Shown: one piece after another, positions 35,189 to 44,012 of the stretch
Position numbering within the stretch: the first letter of the stretch is position 1
How the letters are laid out: each line of letters opens with the position of its first letter
Source: Parvularcula sp038745625
GTDB lineage: Bacteria > Pseudomonadota > Alphaproteobacteria > Caulobacterales > Parvularculaceae
Assembly (NCBI GenBank): GCA_038745625.1
Contig: JBCDLG010000003.1
Span: 1 to 62,021, forward strand
Reading direction: 5' to 3'
Length of the DNA stretch: 62,021 nucleotides
Program-made: the position numbers and the translations under genes
The notes under the pieces: model-generated
Told to the model about the DNA's origin: nothing
Seen by the model: only the letters and a program-made list of their open reading frames with translations
The model's database searches: none

Positions 35189-36098
35189 GCAGACCTCCCC
35201 AATGCTCGACTAGCAGTGCCAGGAAGAGGGCGAACAGGTAGAAAATCGAAAAGCCGAAAAGGCCGCCCGCACCATTATTATCCGCCGACTGATAAAGCCG
35301 ATAGGCGCGACGCAGGAACTCGGCTCCTAGAGCGATGGAAGCAGCAAGATAGACCTGACCCGCCATGGCCGACAAGGCGATCAGCGGCGCGCCTGCAACC
35401 AGGAGGACACTGTAGATCAGGATCTCGAGCCGGGTGCGGGAATCGCCTTTGACGTTTGGCATCATGGGTATGCCGGCCGCTTCATAGTCCTCGCGCTTGA
35501 CAAGGCCGAGCGCCCAAAAATGCGGCGGTGTCCACATAAAGATCAGGGCAAAGAGGAGCCAAGCCTCAAGCGGCGCTGCACCCGTCACGGCCGCGTAGCC
35601 AACGACAGGTGGGAGCGCGCCCGCTGCACCGCCGATCACGATATTCTGCGGTGTCCGGCGCTTGAGAAGCATGGAGTAGACCACGACGTAGAAGCCGATC
35701 GTCACGGCAAGGAGCAAAGCGGCAAGATAGCCGCCAGAAAGCGCCAGCAGCCAGACCGAGAGGGCTGAAAGCACGATGCCGAGGGCGAAAGCTTCGGCCG
35801 CGGGCACCTTGCCCGTGGGGATCGGTCGGCCCGCGGTGCGCGCCATGCGGCCATCGATATCGCTGTCCCACCACATGTTGAGCGCGGCCGACGCACCGGC
35901 ACCAAGGGCGATCGCGATCACTGACAGGATGGCGAGGCCCCAATTGGCAACCGGGCCCGGTGCCGCCACCATCCCCACCAAAGCGGTGAAGATCGAGAGG
36001 CTCATCACCCGCGGTTTGAGCAGCGCTGCGTAATCCGCAGGAAGCGCGGTCAAATGCGGCGGCGTCTCGCCAAAGGCGGCTTGGTGTGTGTCAGTCAT
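35181..36098 (-). CDS. ctaB: Protoheme IX farnesyltransferase (heme O synthase)
   Basis: 305 residues with about eight to nine TM segments. Prenyltransferase Asp-rich motifs are present: NMWWDSDIDGRMARTAGRPIP in the first loop, and KREDYEAAGIPMMPNVKGD in the later loop. It farnesylates protoheme to heme O, needed for the aa3 oxidase. It follows ctaD by 112 bases that hold two hairpins. Confidence 0.95.
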   Translation of the reverse strand: MTDTHQAAFGETPPHLTALPADYAALLKPRVMSLSIFTALVGMVAAPGPVANWGLAILSVIAIALGAGASAALNMWWDSDIDGRMARTAGRPIPTGKVPAAEAFALGIVLSALSVWLLALSGGYLAALLLAVTIGFYVVVYSMLLKRRTPQNIVIGGAAGALPPVVGYAAVTGAAPLEAWLLFALIFMWTPPHFWALGLVKREDYEAAGIPMMPNVKGDSRTRLEILIYSVLLVAGAPLIALSAMAGQVYLAASIALGAEFLRRAYRLYQSADNNGAGGLFGFSIFYLFALFLALLVEHWGGLHG

Positions 36099-36130
36099 CG
36101 TCAGGCGTTCATATCCTTACGTTCTCGTAG

Positions 36131-36145
36131 CGGGGAGCCTCCCCG
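36131..36145 (-). other. Small hairpin in the ctaD-ctaB spacer
   Basis: CGGGGA and TCCCCG pair with a three-base loop (six-base stem). It lies about 30 bases before ctaB, after a larger hairpin. No U-tract follows on the minus strand, so it is not a standard terminator. Together the two stems may lower read-through or mark RNA processing between the structural and assembly genes. Confidence 0.45.
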
Positions 36146-36156
36146 GAATGTCGATC

Positions 36157-36183
36157 GCCGCGCCCTTGGATCAAGGACGCGGC
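36157..36183 (-). other. Strong 12-bp hairpin downstream of ctaD
   Basis: GCCGCGCCCTTG (36157-36168) and CAAGGACGCGGC (36172-36183) are complementary around a GAT triloop. The single C/A mismatch on the plus strand becomes a G-U pair in the minus-strand transcript, giving a continuous 12-bp stem. It starts 27 bases after the ctaD stop. There is no U-run after it, so it is more likely a stabiliser, processing or partial-termination element than a full terminator. Confidence 0.6.
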
Positions 36184-36210
36184 GCTGCACCGGTGCAATC
36201 GGCCGCGAGC

Positions 36211-37866
36211 CTATTTGATCTTCGGCAGCTCGTTGAACTGGTGGAATGGCGGCGGGCTTGGCAGCGTCCATTCCAGCGTCGTGGCGCCCTCGCCCCACGG
36301 ATTGTCGCGACCTTGGCCGGAGCGGCGGAAGACAAAGGCTTCCACAAGTGCCGCCAGCCAGATGAACATCGAGACGAGGGTGACGTAGTACCCATAGGTC
36401 GAAATCTCGTTCCAGAAGGCGAAGTCGACGGGGTAGTCGATATAGCGCCGCGGCATGCCTTGCAGGCCGAGGAAGTGCTGCGGGAAGAAGATGAGGTTCA
36501 CACCGGCAAACATCACCCAAAAATGCAGCTGCCCGAGGATCTCACTGTAGGAGCGGCCGAACATTTTCTCGTGCCAGTAGTACCAGCCGGCAAAAATAGC
36601 AAAGACGGCGCCAAGCGACAGCACGTAGTGGAAGTGCGCGACCACGTAATAGGTGTCGTGGAAATAGTGGTCGATGCCAGCATTCGCGAGCACCACGCCA
36701 GTCACACCGCCCACCGTAAAGAGGAAGATGAAGCCGACAGCCCAGAGCATCGGGACCTTAAAGTCGATCGAGCCGCCCCACATCGTGGCAATCCAGGAGA
36801 AGATCTTCACGCCCGTGGGGACCGCAATGACCATCGTCGCCGCGACGAAATAGGCTTTCATGTCGACCGACAGACCCACCGTGTACATATGGTGTGCCCA
36901 GACGATAAAGCCGATGAAGCCGATCGCGACCATGGCGTAAGCCATGGCGAGATAGCCAAAGACGGGCTTTTTCGAGAAGGTCGAGACAATGTGGCTGATG
37001 ATGCCGAAGGCTGGCAGGATCAGGATGTAGACCTCCGGGTGACCGAAGAACCAGAAGAGGTGCTGGTAAAGGATCGGGTCGCCGCCGCGGGCCGCATCGA
37101 AGAACGCGGTACCGAACATATGGTCGGTGAGCATCATGGTGATGGCGCCCGCCAGAACTGGCAGCGACAGGACCAGAAGGAACGCCGTCACCAAGACAGC
37201 CCAAGCGAAGAGCGGCATCTTGTGCAGCGTCATGCCCGGTGCGCGCATGTTGAAGATCGTCGTGATGAAGTTGATTGCCCCCAGGATCGAACTGGCACCG
37301 GCGAGGTGGAGCGAGACGATCAAAAGGTCGATCGCTGGCCCGCCTTGGGTGGAAAGCGGCGGATAGAGCACCCAGCCGCCGCCAAAGCCGAGCTGTCCCG
37401 ACGCACCCGGAGCAAGCATCGAGAGGAACAGCAGTGTCGCTGACGCACCATAGAGCCAGAACGAGATGTTGTTCATCCGCGGGAACGCCATGTCAGGCGC
37501 ACCAATCATGATGGGTACGAACCAATTGCCAAAGCCGCCGATCAGCGCTGGCATCACCATGAAGAAGATCATGATCAGGCCATGATAGGTGATCAGCACA
37601 TTGTAGAAATTCTTGGCCGCTTCGATGTCACCGCCAGTGAACGCCGTGAGCGGACCAATGCCCGGCTCCATCAGCTCAACCCGCATCAGGCCAGACATCG
37701 CGCCGCCGACCACACCGGCAAGGATCGCGAAGATCAGATAGAGAAGACCGATGTCCTTGTGGTTCGTTGAGTAGAACCAACGGACAAAAAAGCTCGGCGG
37801 CGCGCCGTGATCATGATCATTGGCGTGGGCGTCAGCGGCGTTATCGACAACGTGCGTAGTGCTCAT
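36211..37866 (-). CDS. ctaD: Cytochrome c oxidase subunit I (aa3 type)
   Basis: 551 residues with twelve TM segments expected. Heme a/a3 and CuB ligands are in place: THHGLIMIF-type TYHGLIMIFF, HPEVYILILP, the HH pair in WAHHMYTVG and HDTYYVVAHFHYVL. The D-channel stretch MPALIGGFGNWFVP and the K-channel region are intact. Subunit I holds the oxygen-reduction site. It overlaps ctaC by ATGA. Confidence 0.97.
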   Translation of the reverse strand: MSTTHVVDNAADAHANDHDHGAPPSFFVRWFYSTNHKDIGLLYLIFAILAGVVGGAMSGLMRVELMEPGIGPLTAFTGGDIEAAKNFYNVLITYHGLIMIFFMVMPALIGGFGNWFVPIMIGAPDMAFPRMNNISFWLYGASATLLFLSMLAPGASGQLGFGGGWVLYPPLSTQGGPAIDLLIVSLHLAGASSILGAINFITTIFNMRAPGMTLHKMPLFAWAVLVTAFLLVLSLPVLAGAITMMLTDHMFGTAFFDAARGGDPILYQHLFWFFGHPEVYILILPAFGIISHIVSTFSKKPVFGYLAMAYAMVAIGFIGFIVWAHHMYTVGLSVDMKAYFVAATMVIAVPTGVKIFSWIATMWGGSIDFKVPMLWAVGFIFLFTVGGVTGVVLANAGIDHYFHDTYYVVAHFHYVLSLGAVFAIFAGWYYWHEKMFGRSYSEILGQLHFWVMFAGVNLIFFPQHFLGLQGMPRRYIDYPVDFAFWNEISTYGYYVTLVSMFIWLAALVEAFVFRRSGQGRDNPWGEGATTLEWTLPSPPPFHQFNELPKIK

Positions 37867-39086
37867 TGGTCGCTCCTCACTTCGAGTGCAGCGGTGTGGA
37901 CCGCTTCAGCTTCATCATTGGAAGCCAATTCTTGATCAGCAAACATTGGCTCGAGGCCTTCGAACTCACGGCGTTCATCGACCCATGCTTCGAACTCTTC
38001 GCGCGACACGACGCGGACCGAGATCGGCATAAAGGCATGGTCCTTGCCGCAAATCTCCGAGCACTGACCATAATAGGTGCTTTCATGCTCAGTGTAGAAC
38101 CAGGTCTCGTTGAGACGACCCGGGACAGCATCGATTTTCACACCGAAGTTCGGGATCGTCCATGAGTGGATGACGTCCCGCGCAGTGGTGATGACGCGCA
38201 CGGTCTCGCCCGCTGGCACAACGATGTCGTTCGTGGTCGCCAGACGATAAAGCTCAGGACCGGACTGCTCCTCAGGCATGATCAGCGCATCGAACTCGAA
38301 ATCGCCAAAATCGGGGTAGCTGTAGGCCCATCCCCACTGATAGCCGGTCGCCTTCAGCGTGATCGTCGGTGAAGGGACAAGCTGCGCGCGATCACGACCG
38401 AAAATGCCAAGCACCGGCTTCCGGCCGACGCGGGTGCGGCCAGCAGCGATCTGCAGGCGCTCCCCCGCAGGAAGCGGGCTCGCGAGGGTCACACGAACCA
38501 ACTCTTCGCCGAGATCGGAGACTGCATAATCGTCCCCGGCTTCGAGCATCCGGCTCGAGCCGTCAGCATCGATGGCGCGCACCTCGACATGGCGGTTTTT
38601 CACCACCCGTCGCGAGGCGGGAAAGTCATTCTCAAAAGCATATTCGGTGGTCGAAGACGCATCGTAATTGAAGGTCTGCGTGTCCGGCATTTTGTCTTCG
38701 AGGAACAGAAGATCAAAAGACGGGATCGCAATAATCAACAGGATGAAGACCGGCACCACCGTCCACACAACCTCGATCGGCGTGTTGTGACTGAACTTGG
38801 CCGGCTCGGGGTTTGCGCGCTTGTTATAGCGGAAGATCACCCAGAGGATCAGGCCCAGCACGAAGAAACTGATACCCAGCTTCATCGGCACAAGGATATT
38901 GTCGTAAAAGGAATGGATTTCTTCCGCCACCGGAGTCGCGGCGGGGCGAAGGCCGATCCCTTTGGGATCAGGCCGATCAGCCTCGGCGAAGGCCGCGCCA
39001 GCTGCGTCCTGGGCCAAGCTGGGCTCAGCGAAAACAAAGAACGTCAAGAGAGCCGCAATCAAGGCGGCGAAGGAAGTGCGGGTCAT
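37863..39086 (-). CDS. ctaC: Cytochrome c oxidase subunit II with a large insertion
   Basis: 407 residues. Signal peptide (about 1-25), two TMs (about 68-86 and 106-125), then a cupredoxin domain with all CuA ligands: His307, Cys342 and Cys346 (QCSEICGKDH), His350 and Met353. The usual join between TM2 and GYQWGWAYSYP (about 248) is interrupted by roughly 100 extra residues (135-237), beginning DTQTFNYDASS and ending RDRAQLV. That makes the protein about 100 residues longer than typical. Oxidation of cytochrome c should be unaffected as the ligands are intact. Confidence 0.95.
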   Translation of the reverse strand: MTRTSFAALIAALLTFFVFAEPSLAQDAAGAAFAEADRPDPKGIGLRPAATPVAEEIHSFYDNILVPMKLGISFFVLGLILWVIFRYNKRANPEPAKFSHNTPIEVVWTVVPVFILLIIAIPSFDLLFLEDKMPDTQTFNYDASSTTEYAFENDFPASRRVVKNRHVEVRAIDADGSSRMLEAGDDYAVSDLGEELVRVTLASPLPAGERLQIAAGRTRVGRKPVLGIFGRDRAQLVPSPTITLKATGYQWGWAYSYPDFGDFEFDALIMPEEQSGPELYRLATTNDIVVPAGETVRVITTARDVIHSWTIPNFGVKIDAVPGRLNETWFYTEHESTYYGQCSEICGKDHAFMPISVRVVSREEFEAWVDERREFEGLEPMFADQELASNDEAEAVHTAALEVRSDQ

Positions 39087-39254
39087 AGGGCTCTAATACG
39101 GTCCAACTCTGAATTTTGTCGCCCCCTTTAAGCCGGTTTTATCGTCGCAGAACCCCCCGAACAGAGACTTGAGCAGAGATTTTTACCGAGCGCTTGCCAA
39201 GTTGGGCCGCCGATCCCCAGGTTGATCATCCGAACAGCAAAGGCCCTGCCCCCT

Positions 39255-40667
39255 ATGTCCTCGTTTTTCTTCTCCGAGACCGACCTCGACGAAGCCCGCG
39301 CCCGAGCCATTCTCGAAGGGGCACTTGGCGGCTCTGATGATGGGGAGCTGTTCCTCGAATACGCCCAGTCTGAGAGCTTCGTCTTTGACGATGGTCGTTT
39401 GAAAACAGCGTCTTATGACACAACCCAAGGTTTCGGCTTACGCTCGGTCTTAGGCGAGACCGTCGCCTTCGCCCATGCCAGCGACCTGTCAGAAGCGGCG
39501 CTGAAACGGGCGGCGAGCGCAGTCGAAGCGGTGAAGCGCGGCCATGGCGGCACCCTTGCCGCCGCACCGCCCAGGACGAATCGGCACCTCTATGTCGCCG
39601 ATGACCCGCTGGCGGCCATCCCCTTCGATGTGAAAACAAAGCTGCTGCAAGACATCGACGCCTATGCCCGCGACAAAGATCCGCGCGTGTCGCAAGTCTC
39701 CGCCTCGCTCTCCGGCGAGTGGGTGCACGTGGAGATCATGCGCGCGGACGGCGAGACGGTGCGTGATATCCGGCCGCTGGTCCGCCTCAATGTGTCGGTC
39801 ACAGCCCAAGACGGCGATCGGCGCGAGACCGGGTCGACTGGTGCGGGCGGGCGCGAGACCTATACCCGCCTGCTCGATCCCGGCTTTTGGAAAGCCCAGG
39901 TCGACGAGGCCCTCCGCATGGCACTGGTGAACCTTCAAGCCGAGGCGGCCCCGGCAGGCGAGATGGAAGTGGTGCTCGGCTCAGGCTGGACCGGTGTCCT
40001 CCTCCACGAGGCTGTGGGGCATGGCCTCGAGGGTGACTTCAACCGCAAGAAAACCTCAGCCTTCGCGGGCCTGCTGGGGGAACAAGTCGCCGCAAAAGGC
40101 GTCACCGTGATCGATGACGGTACGATTGAGGGCCGCCGCGGCTCGCTCACCGTCGACGACGAAGGTACGCCGACCTCGCGGACGGTGCTGATCGAAGACG
40201 GTATCCTCAAAGGCTATATGCAAGACCGGATGAATGCCCGCCTGATGGGCGTGGCGCCGACGGGCAATGGGCGCCGGGAAAGCCATAGCCACGCTCCTAT
40301 GCCGCGGATGACCAACACCTTTATGCTGGGCGGCGATAAACCTCAGGAAGAGCTGATCGCGAGTGTCAAAGACGGGATTTTCGCGGTGAATTTCGCGGGC
40401 GGCCAGGTGGATATCACCTCCGGCAAGTTCGTCTTCAACTGCACCGAGGCCTACCGCATCCAGGGCGGCAAGCTGGGCGCGCCGCTCAAAAACGTAGCAC
40501 TGATCGGCGATGGACCGTCGGTGATGCGCAAAGTGTCGATGATCGGCAATGACTTCGCACTCGACCCAGGTATCGGCGTGTGCGGCAAGGCTGGCCAAGG
40601 CGTGCCCGTGGGCGTCGGGCAGCCAAGCCTCAAGATCGATGGATTGACGGTCGGCGGGGCCGGCTAA
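39255..40667 (+). CDS. tldD: Metalloprotease TldD
   Basis: 470 residues from the ATG at 39255; the frame to 39222 adds 11 residues without support. The zinc motif HEAVGHGLEGD is present, followed by VTVIDDGTIEGRRGSLTVDDEGTPTSRT and a late GQGVPVGVGQPSLKIDGLTVGG, all typical of TldD. The family acts with TldE/PmbA in peptide processing and degradation. It is divergent from ctaC, a synteny common in alphaproteobacteria. Its end overlaps the next convergent gene by four bases. Confidence 0.95.
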   Translation: MSSFFFSETDLDEARARAILEGALGGSDDGELFLEYAQSESFVFDDGRLKTASYDTTQGFGLRSVLGETVAFAHASDLSEAALKRAASAVEAVKRGHGGTLAAAPPRTNRHLYVADDPLAAIPFDVKTKLLQDIDAYARDKDPRVSQVSASLSGEWVHVEIMRADGETVRDIRPLVRLNVSVTAQDGDRRETGSTGAGGRETYTRLLDPGFWKAQVDEALRMALVNLQAEAAPAGEMEVVLGSGWTGVLLHEAVGHGLEGDFNRKKTSAFAGLLGEQVAAKGVTVIDDGTIEGRRGSLTVDDEGTPTSRTVLIEDGILKGYMQDRMNARLMGVAPTGNGRRESHSHAPMPRMTNTFMLGGDKPQEELIASVKDGIFAVNFAGGQVDITSGKFVFNCTEAYRIQGGKLGAPLKNVALIGDGPSVMRKVSMIGNDFALDPGIGVCGKAGQGVPVGVGQPSLKIDGLTVGGAG

Positions 40668-41221
40668 GCAGCTGCTGCATCTTCATGCAGCGCGAGGATG
40701 GCACGGTAAGCGGCATTCACGTTGGCCGCTTCCACCTGAGCCCGCTTGATCGCGTCGGCGCCGCCACCGCGGGCAGCCAAAGCGTCAGGATGGCATTCCT
40801 TCATGCGTTGGCGCCATGCGGACTTCACCTGAGCCATGGTGGCATTCTGCGAGACGCCGAGCACACGGCAAGGATCGGCGAGGCCAGAGTTCCGCAAGGG
40901 GCGCTTGGGCGGCTGTGTCGCTCCTCTCGGCCCACGGGCCTGGAAGGGGTCACGCGGCTCTTTTTTGCGCATCGGTGACTCAGCCTTGGGCCCGCCTGGG
41001 TCGTTGTCACCAAGAAGGATCGCCGAAATCGTGGCGCGGTTGATGGCGATCTCGCCGTTGGAGGTTTTCACCATCAAAAACTGGCTGCTGCCGACAAAGA
41101 GATCATTGATCCCAGCTGTCGATGGCAGACGTAGGGAGCCCTTAAACGACCGGCCATCGCAAAGCTGGATCTCGACGCGGCGCGAAACCATCAATGGTTT
41201 AAGCTTAGCTGGTCCAAACAT
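40664..41221 (-). CDS. Protein with C-terminal J domain
   Basis: 185 residues. The C-terminal 70 residues are a J domain (DPCRVLGVSQNATMAQVKSAWRQRMKECHPDALA) with intact HPD, so it should stimulate an Hsp70. The N-terminal 80 residues form a separate small beta-type domain (MVSRRVEIQLCDGRSFKGSLRL; MVKTSNGEIAINRATISAI), joined by a Pro/Arg-rich linker. There is no DnaJ substrate-binding region. The N-domain may choose the client; it is not identified. Confidence 0.8.
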   Translation of the reverse strand: MFGPAKLKPLMVSRRVEIQLCDGRSFKGSLRLPSTAGINDLFVGSSQFLMVKTSNGEIAINRATISAILLGDNDPGGPKAESPMRKKEPRDPFQARGPRGATQPPKRPLRNSGLADPCRVLGVSQNATMAQVKSAWRQRMKECHPDALAARGGGADAIKRAQVEAANVNAAYRAILALHEDAAAA

Positions 41222-41262
41222 CGGTCTTTGGTCCTCCGTAAGTCCAAGGCTATGCAGAGCGT

Positions 41263-42138
41263 GTGCCGCCTTCCTACGTGACCCGCTTTGCCCCCTCTCC
41301 CACCGGGTACCTGCATTTGGGGCACGCCTATTCCGCGCTCCTCAACTTTGACATCGCCCAAAAGAGTGGCGGCAGCTTTCGGCTGCGTATTGAGGATATC
41401 GATCAAACCCGCTGCCAGCCTGCGTTTGAGGCTTCGATTGGTAGGGATTTGTTATGGTTAGGACTTGAGCCCCAAGGCGGCGTTCTGAGGCAGTCAGAAC
41501 GCATGGCCATTTACCAAGATGCTCTCGACAAACTTGCATCACGCGACCTCCTCTACCGCTGTTTCAAGACGCGCGCGGAGCGGCAGGCAGCGATGACCGC
41601 GCCCCATGATGGGACAAATTCGCGATCTGCCTTGCATTCTGCGACAGCGCCCCTCGCACCCCGCGAGGAAGCGGCGCTGCTCGCTGAGGGGCGTTCTTTT
41701 GCCTGGCGGCTGCACGCGAAGCGCGCCTCAGAAGCGTTGGGACGCACCGTTCTCGTCTGGCGGGAGGCTTGTAGGGACGGCGGCGAAGTGCAGCACCCCA
41801 TCGATCTTTCATGCCTGAACGACGAGGTGCTCGCGCGAAAGGATGTGCCGACAAGCTATCATCTCGCCTCTGTTGTCGACGATGCAGACCAAGGGGTCAC
41901 GCTGGTCTACCGCGGCGAAGATCTTAAAGACGCGATCCCGATCCACCGTGTGCTGCAGGAGCTGTTGGGGCTCCCAGCGCCGCTCTATCGGCATCATCGG
42001 CTGATCACCGACAGCTCCGGTCGGCGTCTCGCCAAGCGCGACAAGGCGGAGACGCTCGGGGCCCTTCGGGAGAATGGCGCAACGCCCGAAGATATCAGGC
42101 GGCGACTAGGCCTTCTGCCGGCCGATGGGAAAGCCTGA
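41263..42138 (+). CDS. gluQ: Glutamyl-Q tRNA(Asp) synthetase
   Basis: 291 residues from a GTG. Truncated class I glutamyl-tRNA-synthetase core with RFAPSPTGYLHLGHAYSALLN (HLGH signature), RIEDIDQTRC and RRLAKRDKAETL in place of KMSKS. There is no anticodon-binding domain, as expected for GluQ, which places Glu on the queuosine base of tRNA(Asp). Only part of the usual four-cysteine zinc site is seen (CFKTRAERQ). Its last 44 bases overlap the convergent DnaA-C gene. Confidence 0.93.
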   Translation: MPPSYVTRFAPSPTGYLHLGHAYSALLNFDIAQKSGGSFRLRIEDIDQTRCQPAFEASIGRDLLWLGLEPQGGVLRQSERMAIYQDALDKLASRDLLYRCFKTRAERQAAMTAPHDGTNSRSALHSATAPLAPREEAALLAEGRSFAWRLHAKRASEALGRTVLVWREACRDGGEVQHPIDLSCLNDEVLARKDVPTSYHLASVVDDADQGVTLVYRGEDLKDAIPIHRVLQELLGLPAPLYRHHRLITDSSGRRLAKRDKAETLGALRENGATPEDIRRRLGLLPADGKA

Positions 42139-42487
42139 CGCGGCGCAAACGCTCAATCGCCCAAAGGCGCTTTAAGCTGTCTTCAATAGCGTCGAGCTGG
42201 CGATCGAACGCAAGGTCGTCGCGCTTGTCCTCAACCAAACTGCACGCATAGGCCACAGTCGTCCGTTCCCGTCCGAAGGCCTCGCCTGTATCACGAAAAC
42301 TCTGCCCAAAGACAACATGAACCAAGTACATCGCCACTTGCCGAGCAAACGCGATCTCGGTTTGCGACCGACTCTTGGCCAAAAGCTCGCAGCGCGACAC
42401 GCCGAATGTCCGGCTTGTCAGCCCTATCACCAAGTCCACCGCGGCCGCCAGCTCACTCCGCCCGCGCGGCAAATCCTTCGCACGCAT
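42095..42487 (-). CDS. Small protein with a DnaA domain-IV-like helix-turn-helix
   Basis: 130 residues from the ATG at 42487, which has AAGGGGA about eight bases upstream; the frame remains open to 42631. The middle carries a DnaA C-terminal-domain pattern: EIAFARQVAMYLVHVVFGQSFRDTGEAFGRERTTVAYAC, where GRERTTVAYAC matches the DnaA signature (G-x-DHTTVxHAC). There is no AAA+ ATPase domain. Related small proteins occur in alphaproteobacteria. It probably binds DnaA-box-like DNA as a regulator; this is inference. Confidence 0.8.
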   Translation of the reverse strand: MRAKDLPRGRSELAAAVDLVIGLTSRTFGVSRCELLAKSRSQTEIAFARQVAMYLVHVVFGQSFRDTGEAFGRERTTVAYACSLVEDKRDDLAFDRQLDAIEDSLKRLWAIERLRRVRLSHRPAEGLVAA

Positions 42488-42543
42488 CGCACATCCCCTT
42501 CGTGCTGATCCCATCCCCACAAGCATAGGGGAGACAACCACCG

Positions 42544-42552
42544 TGGGGATAA
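42544..42552 (-). promoter_or_regulatory. Possible DnaA box upstream of the DnaA-C gene
   Basis: Minus-strand TTATCCCCA differs by one base from the DnaA box TTATCCACA. It lies about 57 bases before the preferred start at 42487, in an AT-richer stretch that also holds AATTTTGAGAT. Single nine-mers arise by chance, so this is only suggestive of autoregulation. Confidence 0.3.
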
Positions 42553-42662
42553 GATTCTCAAATTGATACAGACCAATTTTGAGATAAGTTTGATTAGCCG
42601 TGTAAAGAACTTGTTGAAGAACAGCCGCCATATTCGTTAACGGGGCAGCCGGACCATCAGCG

Positions 42663-44012
42663 TTAAGAATTGAGTGTTTCGAGCTCCGCGATCACTGTGC
42701 CAGCGATCGTTTCAGCTGCCTCGTCGACGGGTAGGTTGGTCTTCTCCCCACCCGCACGCTGCTTCCACTCGACTTCACCATTGGCAAGACCTCGCGGACC
42801 CACCGTCAGCTGATGCGGAATGCCGCAGAGATCCATTCGGGCAAATTTCTCACCGGGGCGGTCACCGCTATCATCATAAAGCACGTCGAGGCCCGCCGCC
42901 TCGAGCTTGGCCTCAAGTGTCGCACACAGCCGATCGCAGGCCTCGTCGCCAACCTTCAGATTGATCACAGCGACATGGAACGGCGCCACGCTGATCGGCC
43001 AAATGGGACCATTATCGTCGTTGTGCGCCTCAATGAGCGCCCCGAGCAAACGCGACACACCGACGCCGTAGGAACCCATCTCCAGCGCGACCTCTTTGCC
43101 TTCATCGGTCTGCACCCGCGCTTTCATGGGCTCGGAATACTTGGTCCCGAAGTAGAAGATGTGGCCGACTTCAATGCCGCGAAGTTCACGCCGGTCCTCT
43201 GCCGGGACCTCGGCATAGGCGGCCTCGTCATGCATCTCATCGGTGGCAGCATAGAAGCTCGTCCACGCCTTAAAGATCGGCTCAAGGTCACCGTGGAAAT
43301 CGGTATCCGCTCCGGGCACGGAAAGCTCCGTCATGCCTTTGTGGAAGAAGACGTCGCTCTCACCGTTCTCCGCAAGGACAACAAACTCGTGGGTGAGGTC
43401 ACCACCGATTGGACCAGGGTCCGCCTTCACCGGAATCACGCTGAGACCCATGCGGTGGAAGGTGCGCAAGTAGGCGACAAACATCTTGAGGTAGGAAACC
43501 CGCGCCGCCTCAGGGCTCACGTCGAAGCTATAGGTGTCCTTCATCAAAAACTCGCGCCCGCGCATCACACCAAAGCGAGGGCGCACCTCATCACGGAACT
43601 TCCACTGAATGTGGTAGAGCAGTTTCGGCAGCTGCTTATAGGATTTGATATTGGCCCGGACGATCTCTGTGATCATTTCCTCATTGGTCGGACCATAGAG
43701 CATCTCACGGTCATGCCGGTCTTTCATGCGCAGCATTTCAGGCCCATAGGCGTCATAGCGGCCACTTTCCGACCAGAGGCTCGCGGGCTGAATGGTGGGC
43801 ATGAGAAGTTCGACCGCCCCGGCGCGGTCCTGCTCCTCCCGCACGATCGCTTCGATTTTGCGCAAAACCCGAAGACCGAGCGGCAGCCACGCATAGATGC
43901 CCGCGGCCTCCTGGCGGATCATCCCGCTCCGCAGCATCAGGCGGTGGGACGCGATCTGCGCCTCCCCTGGCGTCTCCTTAAGGGTCGGGAGGTAGAAATC
44001 AGAAAGGCGCAT
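42663..44012 (-). CDS. proS: Prolyl-tRNA synthetase
   Basis: 449 residues, the compact alphaproteobacterial (insertion-less) ProS. Class II motifs are visible: SHRLMLRSGMIRQEAAGIYAWLP, motif 2 KFRDEVRPRFGVMRGREFLMKD and motif 3 GSYGVGVSRLLGAL, followed by an anticodon-binding domain with DLCGIPHQLTVGPRGL. It charges tRNA(Pro). No editing insertion lies between motifs 2 and 3. Confidence 0.96.
   Translation of the reverse strand: MRLSDFYLPTLKETPGEAQIASHRLMLRSGMIRQEAAGIYAWLPLGLRVLRKIEAIVREEQDRAGAVELLMPTIQPASLWSESGRYDAYGPEMLRMKDRHDREMLYGPTNEEMITEIVRANIKSYKQLPKLLYHIQWKFRDEVRPRFGVMRGREFLMKDTYSFDVSPEAARVSYLKMFVAYLRTFHRMGLSVIPVKADPGPIGGDLTHEFVVLAENGESDVFFHKGMTELSVPGADTDFHGDLEPIFKAWTSFYAATDEMHDEAAYAEVPAEDRRELRGIEVGHIFYFGTKYSEPMKARVQTDEGKEVALEMGSYGVGVSRLLGALIEAHNDDNGPIWPISVAPFHVAVINLKVGDEACDRLCATLEAKLEAAGLDVLYDDSGDRPGEKFARMDLCGIPHQLTVGPRGLANGEVEWKQRAGGEKTNLPVDEAAETIAGTVIAELETLNS

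Noticed and set aside
36088..37443. 451-codon plus-strand ORF opposite ctaD
   Set aside because: Antisense shadow of a certain gene; its product is rich in Asp, His and Arg with no fold-like pattern.
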